Assembly (NCBI GenBank): GCA_000720535.1 | Contig: JOAZ01000004.1 | Span: forward strand, 62,001-126,000 | Direction: 5' to 3' | Origin: Streptomyces halstedii | GTDB taxonomy: Bacteria > Actinomycetota > Actinomycetes > Streptomycetales > Streptomycetaceae | Length of the DNA: 64,000 bases | Shown here: positions 8,770 through 18,490 of the stretch, in pieces | How positions within the stretch are numbered: the stretch's first letter is position 1 | Layout: every line of letters begins with the position of its first letter | The notes under the pieces: model-generated | Database searches by the model: none | What the model was told of the DNA's origin: nothing | Seen by the model: the letters and a program-made list of their open reading frames with translations, nothing else | Program-made: the position numbers and the translations under genes

Positions 8770-11537
8770 CGGGTGTCTCCTGCCCTGAGTTCCTTGATCG
8801 AGCCCCGGCGGCTCGCCCACCAGGCCTGTACGCCCGCCACGGCGGCGGTGAGGAGGACCACGCCGAGCGCCGGAAGGACCAGCGAGACGGCGTCCGTCCG
8901 CAGGGTGGCGGAGCCCTGTGCCGCGGTGCCGCCGCCGGTCAGCGCCAGGGCCGCCAGGTCCACCCCGGGTGCCAGCAGGGCGATCGTCGCCCAGCCGACG
9001 AGGAGGCCGCCAGCCGCAGCCAGGAGCGCCTGCGGCATCGCCTCGTACGCGAGCAGCCTGCGGCCCTGCCGGGTGGTGAGCCCCATGGTGCGCAGCCGGG
9101 CCAGCAGCGTGGTGCGCTCCGGCGCGGACTGGAGCAGGGACAGCAGCACGGCCAGCAGCGCGTAACCGGCGCCCGCCGCCACCGCGGCCGTGTAGATCTG
9201 CCCGGCACCCGACTGGAGCGGGCTGTCCACCAGTGTGGCCCGTTCCTCCGACCGCAGCCGCACGGTGAATCCGGGGCCCGTCTCCGCCGCCGCGGCCCGC
9301 AGCGCCTTCGCGTCCGGCGAGGCTCCGCCGACCAGCAGCGTCGTCGGGTCGGACACGGGGAGGCCCGACGCGTCGACCACCAGGAAGTCGGGGGAGTCCA
9401 CCGCCGAGGTGCGCGCCCGGACGGCGACCACCTCCACCTGGATCTCCCCGCCCGGCCACCGGACGGTGTGCGCACCCCCGCCGAGCCGCTCGGCCACCGA
9501 CCGCGAGGCGAGGGCCGGCAGCACCGTGCCCTTCCCCCCGGCCGCCTTCAGCTGTCCGGCCGGGACGGAGGGCAGACCGCTCTCGCGGGCCAGCCGGGCA
9601 TAGGGTTCCGGATCGACGCCCAGCAGCGTCGCCCGCTTCGCGTCCGCCGTGCTGCCCGTGACGGGGTCCAGCGCGACCCCGTACTCGACGCGGACGGGCT
9701 GCGCCTCCCGTACCCCGTCCACCGCCCGCACCTTCCGGACGAGTGCGTCCGTGAGCGGGGTGGGGGCGCCCTCCCCGCTGATCCGGGCGTCCGCGCCCAC
9801 CGCCCGAAGCGCCGCGTCGTCGCGGGCGTCGGCGATCCCGGCGAGCACCGAACCGCCGAACGCCGCCGTGGTCAGCGCGACCAGCAGGGCCAGCAGCGGC
9901 AGCATGCCGCTCGCCGACGCCCGGCCGGCGCGGGCCAGGGCGAGGAAGCCGACCGCCCCGCGCAGCCGTGCCACCGACCGGGAGGCCAGCCGCAGCGGCA
10001 GCGGGTACAGACGGACGAGGACCAGCGCGGCGATCAGCCCCACCAGGACCGGTGCGGCGCTGATCAGCGGGTCACCGGCGGAGTCCGCCCCCGTGCCCCG
10101 GCGGCGCAGCGCGGCGACCGCCCCGGCGGCCAGGACGAGCAGGGTGAGTTCGACGACCGTACGCCGCCGCGAGGGACGGGCGTCCACCACGTCGTCGCGG
10201 GCGCCGTGCAGCAGCGGTCTGCGGTGGTTCAGCGTCGTGCGGAGCGGCAGGACCAGGCAGACCAGGGCCGCGACCGAGGCGGCGCCCACGGCCGCCGGCC
10301 ACGACCGGGCCTCACCGATCAGCAGGACCGCCACGAGGAGACCCAGGGCGGCGGCGGGCACCACGGCCACCGCGGTCTCGGCGAGCAGCCGGCCGCCGAT
10401 CCCGGCCAGGGAGCCGCCACGGGAGCGCAGCAGGGCCAGCTCCCCGTGCCGGCGGGCGCCGATCAGCCCGCCCGTCATCAGCAGGACGACGGCGGCGACG
10501 GCACCGATCCCCACCGCGGCGACCGTGACGACCGGGCTGATCGCGGTGCGGACCGCCGTGTACGTGTCGAGTACGGCGTCCAGTCCGGTGGACACCGTGG
10601 TGGTCGGGCTCACCAGGTCGCGCACCTTGAGGAGTTCGGGCCCGCTCTTCAGCGAGGTGACGGCCGTCCGCAGCGCGGGCGCGTCGGCCGAGGTGAGGCC
10701 CGAGGCGTCCGGCGCGAGACGCCAGTACAGCTCGGGCTCCCCCGTCGTGGCCAGCAGGGCCGGCCCGGAGCCGGGGGCCAGCAGCAGTGTGGCCGCCCAG
10801 TAGAAGACCGGGTTCGAGGAGCCCGGGTCGGGGACCAGGGAGGGGGCGCGGTAGAGCGGATCGACGGACCAGTAGCCGCTCTCCGGCCGCAGCGGGGTGA
10901 CGACGCCGGTGACGCGTACGGTCAGCGGCTTCCCGTTCTGGGTGGGTACCTCGATGGTGGATCCGGGCTTCATGCCCAGCTCACGCGCCGTCTCCTCGCT
11001 GACGGCCGCCTCCACCTCACGGGTGTCGAGGGTCACCGTGCCGTGCGTCTCGGGCCAGCGGCCCGCGCTCAGTTCACCGTGCTCGGCCAGCGCCGACGGG
11101 ACGGCGTAACGGAACTGCGGGGGGAGGGCGTTGGGGCGGGGCAGCCACGGCTCGTCCGCCACCACCGGCTTCGTGGTGTGCACCCCGAACGAGGACCGGG
11201 GCACATCGGCCCGTACCGGCTCGGGCAGCACCTTCACCAGGGAGCGGTAGCTGTCCGCCAGGAACTCCTCCCGCAGCGCCTTCTCCCGCGCCTCCCGCGG
11301 CAGCCCGAGCGACGGCGGCGGGGTGCTGACCTCCAGCACGCTCCGGGCCGGTGACGCGGAGCCGATGTCGTGGCGCAGCGCCTTCGTCTCGTACGCGTCC
11401 ACGGCGCGCGGGAACGCGGCGGCGAGGAACGCCGTCAGGAACACCAGGAGCGCGAGGGCGACGGAGACGCCCGGGGCGGTACGCAGCCGGGTACGCACCC
11501 ACGGGGCGCAGGCGGCCGGGATCTTGGTGGCGGTCAT
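8766..11537 (-). CDS. FtsX-like ABC transporter permease (second of the operon)
   Basis: This is a 923-residue membrane protein. One membrane helix lies near the N-terminus (VSVALALLVFLTAFLAA), followed by a large extracytoplasmic domain and several helices in the middle. A second extracytoplasmic domain follows, with a last group of helices at the C-terminus near LRTMGLTTRQGRRLLAYEA, a cytoplasmic loop characteristic of FtsX/MacB families. Permeases of this double type are fused half-transporters that probably act in envelope stress, lipoprotein or peptide export; the substrate is unknown. The stop overlaps the ATPase start, and the ATG at 11537 follows the stop of the other permease (11539) by one base, so all three are coupled. 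Confidence 0.85.
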   Translation of the reverse strand: MTATKIPAACAPWVRTRLRTAPGVSVALALLVFLTAFLAAAFPRAVDAYETKALRHDIGSASPARSVLEVSTPPPSLGLPREAREKALREEFLADSYRSLVKVLPEPVRADVPRSSFGVHTTKPVVADEPWLPRPNALPPQFRYAVPSALAEHGELSAGRWPETHGTVTLDTREVEAAVSEETARELGMKPGSTIEVPTQNGKPLTVRVTGVVTPLRPESGYWSVDPLYRAPSLVPDPGSSNPVFYWAATLLLAPGSGPALLATTGEPELYWRLAPDASGLTSADAPALRTAVTSLKSGPELLKVRDLVSPTTTVSTGLDAVLDTYTAVRTAISPVVTVAAVGIGAVAAVVLLMTGGLIGARRHGELALLRSRGGSLAGIGGRLLAETAVAVVPAAALGLLVAVLLIGEARSWPAAVGAASVAALVCLVLPLRTTLNHRRPLLHGARDDVVDARPSRRRTVVELTLLVLAAGAVAALRRRGTGADSAGDPLISAAPVLVGLIAALVLVRLYPLPLRLASRSVARLRGAVGFLALARAGRASASGMLPLLALLVALTTAAFGGSVLAGIADARDDAALRAVGADARISGEGAPTPLTDALVRKVRAVDGVREAQPVRVEYGVALDPVTGSTADAKRATLLGVDPEPYARLARESGLPSVPAGQLKAAGGKGTVLPALASRSVAERLGGGAHTVRWPGGEIQVEVVAVRARTSAVDSPDFLVVDASGLPVSDPTTLLVGGASPDAKALRAAAAETGPGFTVRLRSEERATLVDSPLQSGAGQIYTAAVAAGAGYALLAVLLSLLQSAPERTTLLARLRTMGLTTRQGRRLLAYEAMPQALLAAAGGLLVGWATIALLAPGVDLAALALTGGGTAAQGSATLRTDAVSLVLPALGVVLLTAAVAGVQAWWASRRGSIKELRAGDTR

Positions 11538-11538
11538 G

Positions 11539-14500
11539 TCAGTTGTCCCCCTGGTGGCGCAGCGACACCGCGGGATCGGCCCGGCGCAGCGTGAGCGCGG
11601 CCACGATCAGCAGCGGCAGCAGGGCGACCCCCGCCAGCAGTACGGCGATCCGCCCGGCCGGGAGCGTCACCAGCACGTCCGGCACCGGTCGGGCGGCCTG
11701 CCCGGTCAGGACGACGAGCGGTACGACGGCCCGGGTCAGCACCGCTCCCAGGGCCAGCCCGATCAGCACCCCCAGGGTGATGAGCACCCCTTGTTCGGCG
11801 GCGGTCATCCGGGCCAGCCCACGCCGTGAGGCACCCAGCGCCCGCAACACCGCGAACTCGGCCGCCCGTTCGCGCTGGGAGCCGACCAGCCCGACCGCGA
11901 AGCCGACCGCCGCGAGGGCCGCGGCGACCACGGCGACGGCCAGCAGCGCGGACTGCGGTCCGGCTCCCAGCGGGTCGTCCGCCAGCTCGCGCGCCGTCTC
12001 GTCCCGCACGAGGACCTGCGCGGGATCGACTCCCGGCAGCTCGCGCAGTTCCGCCGCCACCTTGGGCCCGTCGCCCGGCGCGGTGCTCAGCCACCACTCG
12101 GTGGGCACGAGCGTGGCCCCTGACCGGTGGGCCAGCACCTCGGACACGGCCCTGAGGTCCAGCAGCAGGCTCCCGCCGGGCCGTGTGGCGGGGCCGGCGG
12201 TCCCCGCCGCGACCGTGCCGGCCGGACCGGTCGTGGGCAGATGCCGCACCGCCTTCACCAGGGTCACCCGGACCGTGTTCCCGGCCAGGGTGAGGTCGAT
12301 CCGCTGTCCGGGCTTCGCCCCGGAGTACTCCAGATACGCGTCGGTGGCCACCGCCTTCAGCGCAGGGGCCTTCGCCCGCGCCGCGGTGATCCGGAGGGTG
12401 TCCGTCCGCTCGTCGGTATGGCCTTCGGGCGGAAGGGACCCGGTGGTGTACCGGAAGGAGGGCGCCGCGCCCGTACCGGAGAGCGTCACCGGTGTCTCAC
12501 CGGCCCGTTCGCCGCCCCCCGACGTGACGGCCGTCGCCGCCCGCCAGCGCGCGGCGTCCGAGGTCGGTACGGGCCGTTCGCCGTCGTCCGTGAGCGTCCT
12601 GAGCCCGGTCACCGACAGCAGCCGCGTCTCCGGGGTGCTCCCGGGGACGGCGCTGTCCAGCTCGAAGCCGGTGACGGCAGGGCCGTTCGCGGCGGAGACC
12701 GGGACGGACACCGGGTGCGGGCGGCCGTCCACCGGGATCTTGCCGGCGGCCACCCGATAGCCGGTGCCGTACCGGTCCTCCAGCAGCACCGTCACCACCG
12801 GCGCCGCACCGGTGGCCGAGCGGCCGTCGCCGGCCGTGGCGTCGCGCAGCCGCACGTCGAACAGCAGCCGGGTGCTGTGCGCGGGCAGGACCACCCCGGC
12901 GCGCTCGCTCCTCGGCGGGGCGATCGCCTCGAACAGCTTCTCCGGCGAGGTGCCGGAGAGGTCCTCGCGCATCAGCATGTGCTCGCCCGCGTGGGCCGTG
13001 TCCAGGGCCAGCACGTCGGTCGTGCGGCCGCCGGAGATCTCCACCGCCGTACGGAACGCCGGAGCGGCGTCGCGTACCCCCGGCAGGTCCGTGTACTCCA
13101 CCGCGTCGTCGCCGACCCCGGCCGTCACCCGCACCGACGCGCCCGACCGGAAGTCGGCCTGGTCGCTCTGCGAACGGTCCCACGACGCGGCCTGACCGAT
13201 GGCCAGCATGCCCGTCGCCACCGCCAGTACCAGCAGCAGCACCGGGCCCGCGCCGCGCAGCGGGCGGCGGCTGAACTGCCAGCCCGCCAGCGCCGCGGAC
13301 AGCCCCCGGCCACCCGCCGCACGGCGCTCCGCCAGCCGGGCCGCGGGCGGCAGCAGCCGCAGGGTCAGCACCGTGCCCGCCAGCAGCGCCAGCGCGGGGG
13401 CGGCCACCAGCAGCGGGTCGATGCCCAGGTCACCCCGCCGGTCACCGCTGAGCGCGCCGCTGCCGGACGTCGCGGTCTGCCGGTCCAGTTGCCAGTACGC
13501 CACCCCGGCGATCAGCAGCAGCCCGATGTCCGCGCCCGCGCGCACCGGCGTGGGCAGCGCCGCGGACCGGGCGCCCCGGCGCCCTCCGGCGCTCGCGGCG
13601 AGCGCCGGCGCCACCACGGCGAGCGCGCACGCCAGCGCCACGGCCACGGCCACCAGCCACACCGTGCCGCTCGCGCCGCCGTCGAGCCGCAGCCCGATCC
13701 GGGTGAGCCCGCCGTGCTCCGCGAGCAGCCGGGTCAGCGGGCCGGCGAGCAGCGGGGCGGCCACCGAGGCGGGCACCGCCAGCAGCAGCGCCTCGACGGC
13801 CGCCAGTGAGGTGATCCGGCCCCGTGAGGCGCCCCGCGCCCGCAGCAGTTCGGTCTCCCCGGCGCGCTCGCTGCTCAGCAGGCGGGCCACCAGCAGCAGC
13901 GCGTACCCGGCGAGCAGCACCAGCTGCACGGCGACGATCGCGATCGTGGAGCGGGACACCAGCAGGGCACGCTCGATCTGGTCGATGACGGTGGGCAGCG
14001 AGGTGTGGACCGTGGCCCCGTCACCGAGGGACGGGACCGCCTTCAACTCCTCCGGGGCGCGGGCCGACGCCTCCCGCAGGGCGCCGGTCCGGTCGGTGGT
14101 CAGCGTCCGGAAGTCGGCGGTGGCCAGCCAGGACCGGTCACCGGAGCTCAGCCGGTCCGCGCCGAACACCGCGGGATCGGTGAGCAGCGGACCGTACGTG
14201 GTGAAGTCGAGCGTGCGGGCGCCCCGCCCGGCGAGCGGGTCCAGCCGCCAGTAGGAGTCGGCCAGGTCCGCCGCCTCGTACAGGCCGGTGACCTCGATCC
14301 GCAGGGACGCCCCGCCCAGCCGGTCGGTGAGGGTCAGCCGGGCGCCCGGCCTCAGCTTCAGGACGTCGGCGGCGGCGCGGGGCAGCGCGACCGGCACCGG
14401 GTCCCCGTCCTTTCCGGCGCCCCCGGCGGGCAGCCGCCCGGCGGTCAGCCGGACCTGGCCGGGGTCCAGCGAGGCGAAGTGCGTGAGATCCGGTTCGCCT

Positions 14501-14841
14501 CGCCGGGCGGCCGGGGTCTGGAGCCCGCGCGGCAACGCGTACGGTCCCGAGCTCTCCAGCGTCCGCACGGTCACCGGCAGCCCGTCGAAGGCCGCGCCCG
14601 CGGCCCGGCGCACCGCCGCGTCCGCCTCGTCGCGCCGCTCCCGGTCCGTTCCGGCGGTGACGAACAGCGAGGCGGGTTCGGCGGACCGGTGGCTGAGGGT
14701 GTGCCGCAGGGCGGCGTCCCCCATGGAGCCCGAGAAGGCGGTGAGCGCCGCCAGCACGCTCGTGGTCAGCAGCACGGCCGACAAGGCGGCGGCGAGCAGG
14801 AGCCGGTGCGCCCGTACGCGCAGAAGGACGAACCCCGTCAC
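11539..14841 (-). CDS. FtsX-like ABC transporter permease (first of the operon)
   Basis: This is an 1100-residue membrane protein of the same type as its downstream neighbour. It has an N-terminal helix (RLLLAAALSAVLLTTSVLAAL), a large extracytoplasmic region, a cluster of helices around residues 280-480 with the cytoplasmic loop ELLRARGASRGR, a second outer domain and C-terminal helices with AVLRALGASRRGLARMTAAE. The two repeated 'LRALGAS' loops are the usual coupling contacts with the ATPase. The GTG at 14841 is preceded by GGGGGATCAG. It heads the exporter operon; its promoter should lie in 14842-15076. Confidence 0.85.
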   Translation of the reverse strand: MTGFVLLRVRAHRLLLAAALSAVLLTTSVLAALTAFSGSMGDAALRHTLSHRSAEPASLFVTAGTDRERRDEADAAVRRAAGAAFDGLPVTVRTLESSGPYALPRGLQTPAARRGEPDLTHFASLDPGQVRLTAGRLPAGGAGKDGDPVPVALPRAAADVLKLRPGARLTLTDRLGGASLRIEVTGLYEAADLADSYWRLDPLAGRGARTLDFTTYGPLLTDPAVFGADRLSSGDRSWLATADFRTLTTDRTGALREASARAPEELKAVPSLGDGATVHTSLPTVIDQIERALLVSRSTIAIVAVQLVLLAGYALLLVARLLSSERAGETELLRARGASRGRITSLAAVEALLLAVPASVAAPLLAGPLTRLLAEHGGLTRIGLRLDGGASGTVWLVAVAVALACALAVVAPALAASAGGRRGARSAALPTPVRAGADIGLLLIAGVAYWQLDRQTATSGSGALSGDRRGDLGIDPLLVAAPALALLAGTVLTLRLLPPAARLAERRAAGGRGLSAALAGWQFSRRPLRGAGPVLLLVLAVATGMLAIGQAASWDRSQSDQADFRSGASVRVTAGVGDDAVEYTDLPGVRDAAPAFRTAVEISGGRTTDVLALDTAHAGEHMLMREDLSGTSPEKLFEAIAPPRSERAGVVLPAHSTRLLFDVRLRDATAGDGRSATGAAPVVTVLLEDRYGTGYRVAAGKIPVDGRPHPVSVPVSAANGPAVTGFELDSAVPGSTPETRLLSVTGLRTLTDDGERPVPTSDAARWRAATAVTSGGGERAGETPVTLSGTGAAPSFRYTTGSLPPEGHTDERTDTLRITAARAKAPALKAVATDAYLEYSGAKPGQRIDLTLAGNTVRVTLVKAVRHLPTTGPAGTVAAGTAGPATRPGGSLLLDLRAVSEVLAHRSGATLVPTEWWLSTAPGDGPKVAAELRELPGVDPAQVLVRDETARELADDPLGAGPQSALLAVAVVAAALAAVGFAVGLVGSQRERAAEFAVLRALGASRRGLARMTAAEQGVLITLGVLIGLALGAVLTRAVVPLVVLTGQAARPVPDVLVTLPAGRIAVLLAGVALLPLLIVAALTLRRADPAVSLRHQGDN

Positions 14842-15076
14842 CTGATCCCCCGAACCTCAGCAGTCCCACGCCCCCCGACGCTGTCAGGATGTTTTCAGAG
14901 GACACCGGCTTTGGAAACGGCTGGTGGACGTGGGTGATGGGATCGTGACCGTTATCCGGTGGCGGAGTACCGGATTCCGGGTGCGGCGGGACGCGCGTGG
15001 GCACGGCCGGGCTCCCGCGTGGACGCTGCCGGTGCCGTGGGTGTGGGTACGGCCGGAGCCGTGGGCGCGGACCGCG

Positions 15077-15481
15077 TCAGTCGGCGGTGTTGATCATCGA
15101 CGCGGCGGCGTACGTGAGGTAGTCCCACAGCTTCCGGTCGTGCTCGGGGGAGAGGTCCAGCTCGTCCAGCGCCACCCGCATGTGGCCGAGCCAGGCGTCG
15201 TGCGCCGCCCGGTCCACCCGGAACGGGACGTGCCGCATCCGCAGCCGGGGGTGGCCCCGGCGGTCGCTGTAGGTGCGCGGACCGCCCCAGTACTGCATCA
15301 GGAACAGGGCGAAGCGCTCCTCGGCCGGCCCCAGATCCTCTTCGGGGTACATCGGCCGCAGCAGCGGGTCGTCCGCCACACCCTGGTAGAAGCGGTGGAC
15401 CAGGCGCCGGAACGTCTCCTCGCCGCCGACCTGCTCGTAGAAGGTCTGCTCCTGAAGCGTGTCGCGCGGAATCTCTGTCAC
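15077..15481 (-). CDS. glbO: Group II truncated haemoglobin
   Basis: This is a 134-residue trHbO-type globin. Visible landmarks are TFYEQVGGEETFRRLVHRFY, with the B10 Tyr in RFYQGV, the short LRPMYP turn, and FLMQYWGGP with the conserved Trp at G8. The proximal-His region is GHPRLRMRHVPF. Group II globins bind oxygen and NO and may help respiration or NO detoxification. The GTG at 15481 is chosen because the family begins just upstream of the A helix. It follows the FHA gene by 77 bases on the same strand, with a 12-base palindrome between them, so it may have its own promoter. Confidence 0.9.
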   Translation of the reverse strand: MTEIPRDTLQEQTFYEQVGGEETFRRLVHRFYQGVADDPLLRPMYPEEDLGPAEERFALFLMQYWGGPRTYSDRRGHPRLRMRHVPFRVDRAAHDAWLGHMRVALDELDLSPEHDRKLWDYLTYAAASMINTAD

Positions 15482-15517
15482 CCGTCCATGGTCGCAGACG
15501 CACCGGCCGAGTACGGA

Positions 15518-15529
15518 GGTCGTACGACC
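15518..15529. promoter_or_regulatory. 12-base perfect palindrome upstream of glbO
   Basis: GGTCGTACGACC lies 37-48 bases before the haemoglobin start, within an imperfect longer symmetry (GGAGG on one side, CCTCC on the other). It could be an operator for the globin gene or part of a terminator for the FHA gene. No regulator is assigned. Confidence 0.4.
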
Positions 15530-15558
15530 CTCCCGCACCCGGCCGGTGCCCCGGACGT

Positions 15559-16935
15559 TCAGTCGCGGCGGACCGTGATCGTCGTCCAGGCGCCGACGTG
15601 CACCTGGTCGCCGTCCTGGAGCGGGACGGGCACATAGGGCTGGATCGGGTCCTCGGCGCCGTTGAGCGTGGTGCCGTTGGTGGAGTTCTGGTCGACCACG
15701 GCCCAACTGCCGTCCGGCTGCCGCACCAGCACCGCGTGCTGGTGCGAGACGCCCGGGTCCTCCGGCGGCACGGCGAGATCGATGTCGGGCGACTCCCCGG
15801 TGCTCTGCCGGCGCCGGCCGACGGTGACCTGGTTGCCGGTCAGCGCGAGGCGCTGCTCGGGGGAGTACGCGGGCAGGTTGAGCCTGGTGGCCTCCGGGCC
15901 GCTGCGCTGCATCATCGCCAGGAAGTAGTCGCGGTCCGGGGCGACGACCGCCGTCCAGCTCGCCTCGTCCCGGTCCGGGCCCGGCCCGGCACCCTGCGGG
16001 CCCGTGGCCTGCTGGGCGGGACCCTGCGGATCCGGCCCCTGCTGACCGGGCACCGGGCTCTGACCGGGGAACTGGGGTGCCGGGGCGGCCGGAGACGACT
16101 GCGGGCCCTGCTGGAAGGCCTGCGGGGTCTGCTGCCGCGACGGCGGGGGCAGCATCCAGTCGTCGTCGCCGGAGCGCGGCGCCTGGGGCCGGGGCGGCGC
16201 GGACTGCTGCGCCGACTGCTGCTGGAACGACGGCGGGGGCGGCGGACCCTGGCGCTGCGGCTCGAACGGCGAGGGCGCACCGGGCGGCCCCTGCGCACCG
16301 GGCTGTCCGGGCTGTCCCTGCGGGCCGGAAGGCCCCGGCTGCCCCGCTTGTCCCGGCTGTCCCGGCCGGTTCTGCGGGTCGAACGGCGAGGGCCTGCCCT
16401 GGCCGTCGAAGGGCGACGGCGACTGCTGCTGGAAGGCGGGCGGGGGCGGCGGGCCCTGCCGGAAGGGATGCGGCGGCGGCGCGTCGCCCCGCTCCGGCGC
16501 CAGCGGCTCGGCGGGGCGGTTCACCTGCGAGGGCCGCGAGCTCTGGTACTCGAACGGGTCACGCTGCCGCTGTGACGACGGGCCCGTCTGCGCCGTGAAA
16601 CCGGGCGGCAGGCCGAGACCGGGCGCCGGGGAACCCGGGCCGGGCTGCGGCGCCAGCGGGGTGTACGAGGTGGCCGTGTTCGTGAGGTAGTTCCAGCGGC
16701 ACTCCTCGCAGAACGGCGCCATCGCCTCGCGCGGGGTGCGGCACTGCGGGCACAGCTCCGCCTGCGCGGTCGGCTCCCCGGGGCCGGACGGGCCCGGCGG
16801 CGGGTAGCCGTAACCGCGTGCGGGCGGCGGAGGGGGCACGGCGCCCGTGGGCGCACCCGCCCCGGCCATGCGGTGTCCGCAGACCTCGCACCAGTCCTCG
16901 GAACCCGACTGGTGTCCGTTCGGGCAGGTCGGCAT
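15559..16935 (-). CDS. Zinc-ribbon and FHA-domain protein of the PknG cluster
   Basis: This 458-residue protein begins with two Cys-pair ribbons: CPNGHQSGSEDWCEVCG at residues 4-20 and CPQCRTPREAMAPFCEEC near 62-79. A long Pro/Gln/Gly-rich disordered stretch follows, from about 90 to 330. A C-terminal FHA domain (about 375-458) has the expected VTVGRR, VSHQHA and NSTNGT phosphothreonine-binding signature. It should act as a reader of Thr phosphorylation. The ETTS phospho-switch of mycobacterial GarA is not visible, so it is not a simple GarA/OdhI orthologue. It follows the VWA gene by 80 bases in the kinase/phosphatase cluster and is a likely partner or substrate of that kinase; this is inference. 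Confidence 0.87.
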   Translation of the reverse strand: MPTCPNGHQSGSEDWCEVCGHRMAGAGAPTGAVPPPPPARGYGYPPPGPSGPGEPTAQAELCPQCRTPREAMAPFCEECRWNYLTNTATSYTPLAPQPGPGSPAPGLGLPPGFTAQTGPSSQRQRDPFEYQSSRPSQVNRPAEPLAPERGDAPPPHPFRQGPPPPPAFQQQSPSPFDGQGRPSPFDPQNRPGQPGQAGQPGPSGPQGQPGQPGAQGPPGAPSPFEPQRQGPPPPPSFQQQSAQQSAPPRPQAPRSGDDDWMLPPPSRQQTPQAFQQGPQSSPAAPAPQFPGQSPVPGQQGPDPQGPAQQATGPQGAGPGPDRDEASWTAVVAPDRDYFLAMMQRSGPEATRLNLPAYSPEQRLALTGNQVTVGRRRQSTGESPDIDLAVPPEDPGVSHQHAVLVRQPDGSWAVVDQNSTNGTTLNGAEDPIQPYVPVPLQDGDQVHVGAWTTITVRRD

Positions 16936-17015
16936 GTCGGCGCTTCCCCCTCTCCTGCTCCGGCCCGCAGGCCGTCATGCTCTGTCGACTGTGTCGTCCG
17001 TGGCGCTGTTCGTGG

Positions 17016-18374
17016 TCACTTCTTGACGCGAACAGTCTTGGTCGAGCGGGTTTCGAGCGTCATCTCGTCCGCTTCCGCCACTCTCGCTTTCAGTCGCACA
17101 GTACCGGTCGCCGCGTCGACGACGTCCACCACCTTGGCGAGCAGTTTCGCCGTATCCGCGTTTCCGGAGGCCGACGCGAGCTGCACCGCACGGCCCAGTT
17201 TGGCGGTCGCGCCGTCGACATCTCCCGATTTGCGTGCTTCCAGGCCTTGTTGGATGACCTGTGCCAGTTCGGCCTGCCCGGTGTAGTGCGCCACCTGCGG
17301 ATTGATCGAGGTGGACGCCACCATGTCGTCGGTCCAGACCGCGCGGACGAGCCCCTGCGAAAGCGTCCGCGGAGGCTCCCCGGCCGAGGCGGACGGCAGG
17401 ATCAGCGAGACGCGCGCCGCCAGCATCTCCTGGCCGATTCCGGCCTCGGGAACCCTGACGCAGATGTGGTAGTCGCGGGACTCGTCGCCCCAGGAGCCGG
17501 TCGGGTAGTCCCCCGCGCGGGGGCCCGCCTCGGTGCGGCGGCCGGTCAGGTCGGCGACGGTGGGAGCGACCTGCTTGACGAAGACGATCTCCACCCCGAC
17601 GGGGTTCCACAGCCGCAGAGCCACGTCCGCGACCTCCTTGCCCATCGCGTTCTCCATCATCCGCGTGAAGTCGTCGGCCAGGCCCGCCGGATCGGCGACG
17701 ATGTCGGCCGAGCCGAGCAGGGCGGACGCGATGGCTGTGACTTCTTTCACCTCCCAGTCCGTGCCGACACCCCGGGCGTCACAGGTGAACCGGCCCGCGC
17801 AGGCGTCCAGCGCGGCCCGCAGATCCTCCGGGGACTCGTGCTCGTTGCGGCCGTCGGTGAGGACGATGCCGTGCCGGATGTCCACGTCGACGGAACCGAG
17901 CAGCCGGTCGGCCAGCCGCAGCCAGGTGCCGATCGCCGTCCCGCCGCCCGCGGTCAGCCGGCGCAGGGCGTCCTTCGCCTGGGCCCTGGTCTGCGCGTCG
18001 GCGGTCGCCAGCCGTCCGTTGCCCGGATACACGTCCTTGGCGAGATGCGTCCCCGCCACCACGGCGAACCGGGTGCCGTCGCGCAGCGTGTCGAGGGCCG
18101 CGGCCGTGGCGTCCCGGGCGTTGCGCAGCTTCGTCGGCGGATAGTCCATCGACCCCGAGCAGTCGACCATGAGCACCACGGCGGCGTCCGGTCCCTGCCC
18201 GGAGCGCACCGGGCGCTGGCCCGCGTCGGCCGGCGTCACGCCCCCGGTGGTGCCGCCGCCCGTCGAGGTGACGGTGATGATCGCGTTGACCTCGCGCCCG
18301 CCCTCGGGCAGACAGGCGTTCTGGTACACCTCGACGGAGAACTGCGGCACGTGCGACTTGGAGAAGTTGGCCAT
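17016..18374 (-). CDS. VWA-domain protein (TerY-like) of the PknG cluster
   Basis: This 452-residue cytoplasmic protein has a von Willebrand A domain from about residue 60. The metal-binding DCSGSM near residue 70 is followed by later Thr and Asp sites (GGGTAIG; IVLTDGRNE). The N-terminal 50 residues carry a Thr/Gly-rich linker, and the C-terminal part is beta-rich, then helical (VAHYTGQAELAQVIQQGLEA). VWA proteins paired with a PP2C phosphatase and a Ser/Thr kinase are known as TerY-P triads. The ATG at 18374 has AGGAGC upstream; an earlier ATG at 18410 is possible. The leader repeats CAAGGAGC twice, offering two ribosome sites. Confidence 0.85.
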   Translation of the reverse strand: MANFSKSHVPQFSVEVYQNACLPEGGREVNAIITVTSTGGGTTGGVTPADAGQRPVRSGQGPDAAVVLMVDCSGSMDYPPTKLRNARDATAAALDTLRDGTRFAVVAGTHLAKDVYPGNGRLATADAQTRAQAKDALRRLTAGGGTAIGTWLRLADRLLGSVDVDIRHGIVLTDGRNEHESPEDLRAALDACAGRFTCDARGVGTDWEVKEVTAIASALLGSADIVADPAGLADDFTRMMENAMGKEVADVALRLWNPVGVEIVFVKQVAPTVADLTGRRTEAGPRAGDYPTGSWGDESRDYHICVRVPEAGIGQEMLAARVSLILPSASAGEPPRTLSQGLVRAVWTDDMVASTSINPQVAHYTGQAELAQVIQQGLEARKSGDVDGATAKLGRAVQLASASGNADTAKLLAKVVDVVDAATGTVRLKARVAEADEMTLETRSTKTVRVKK

Positions 18375-18490
18375 CTGAACGGCTCCTTGATGCTCCTTGT
18401 TGCTCCACATGGGTCAGGTGAAGACAGCGGTACGTGCGGGTCCGGGCAGCGGAGGGACGCGGGGCGCGCGCGGAGGGCGGCGGGCGCGGC

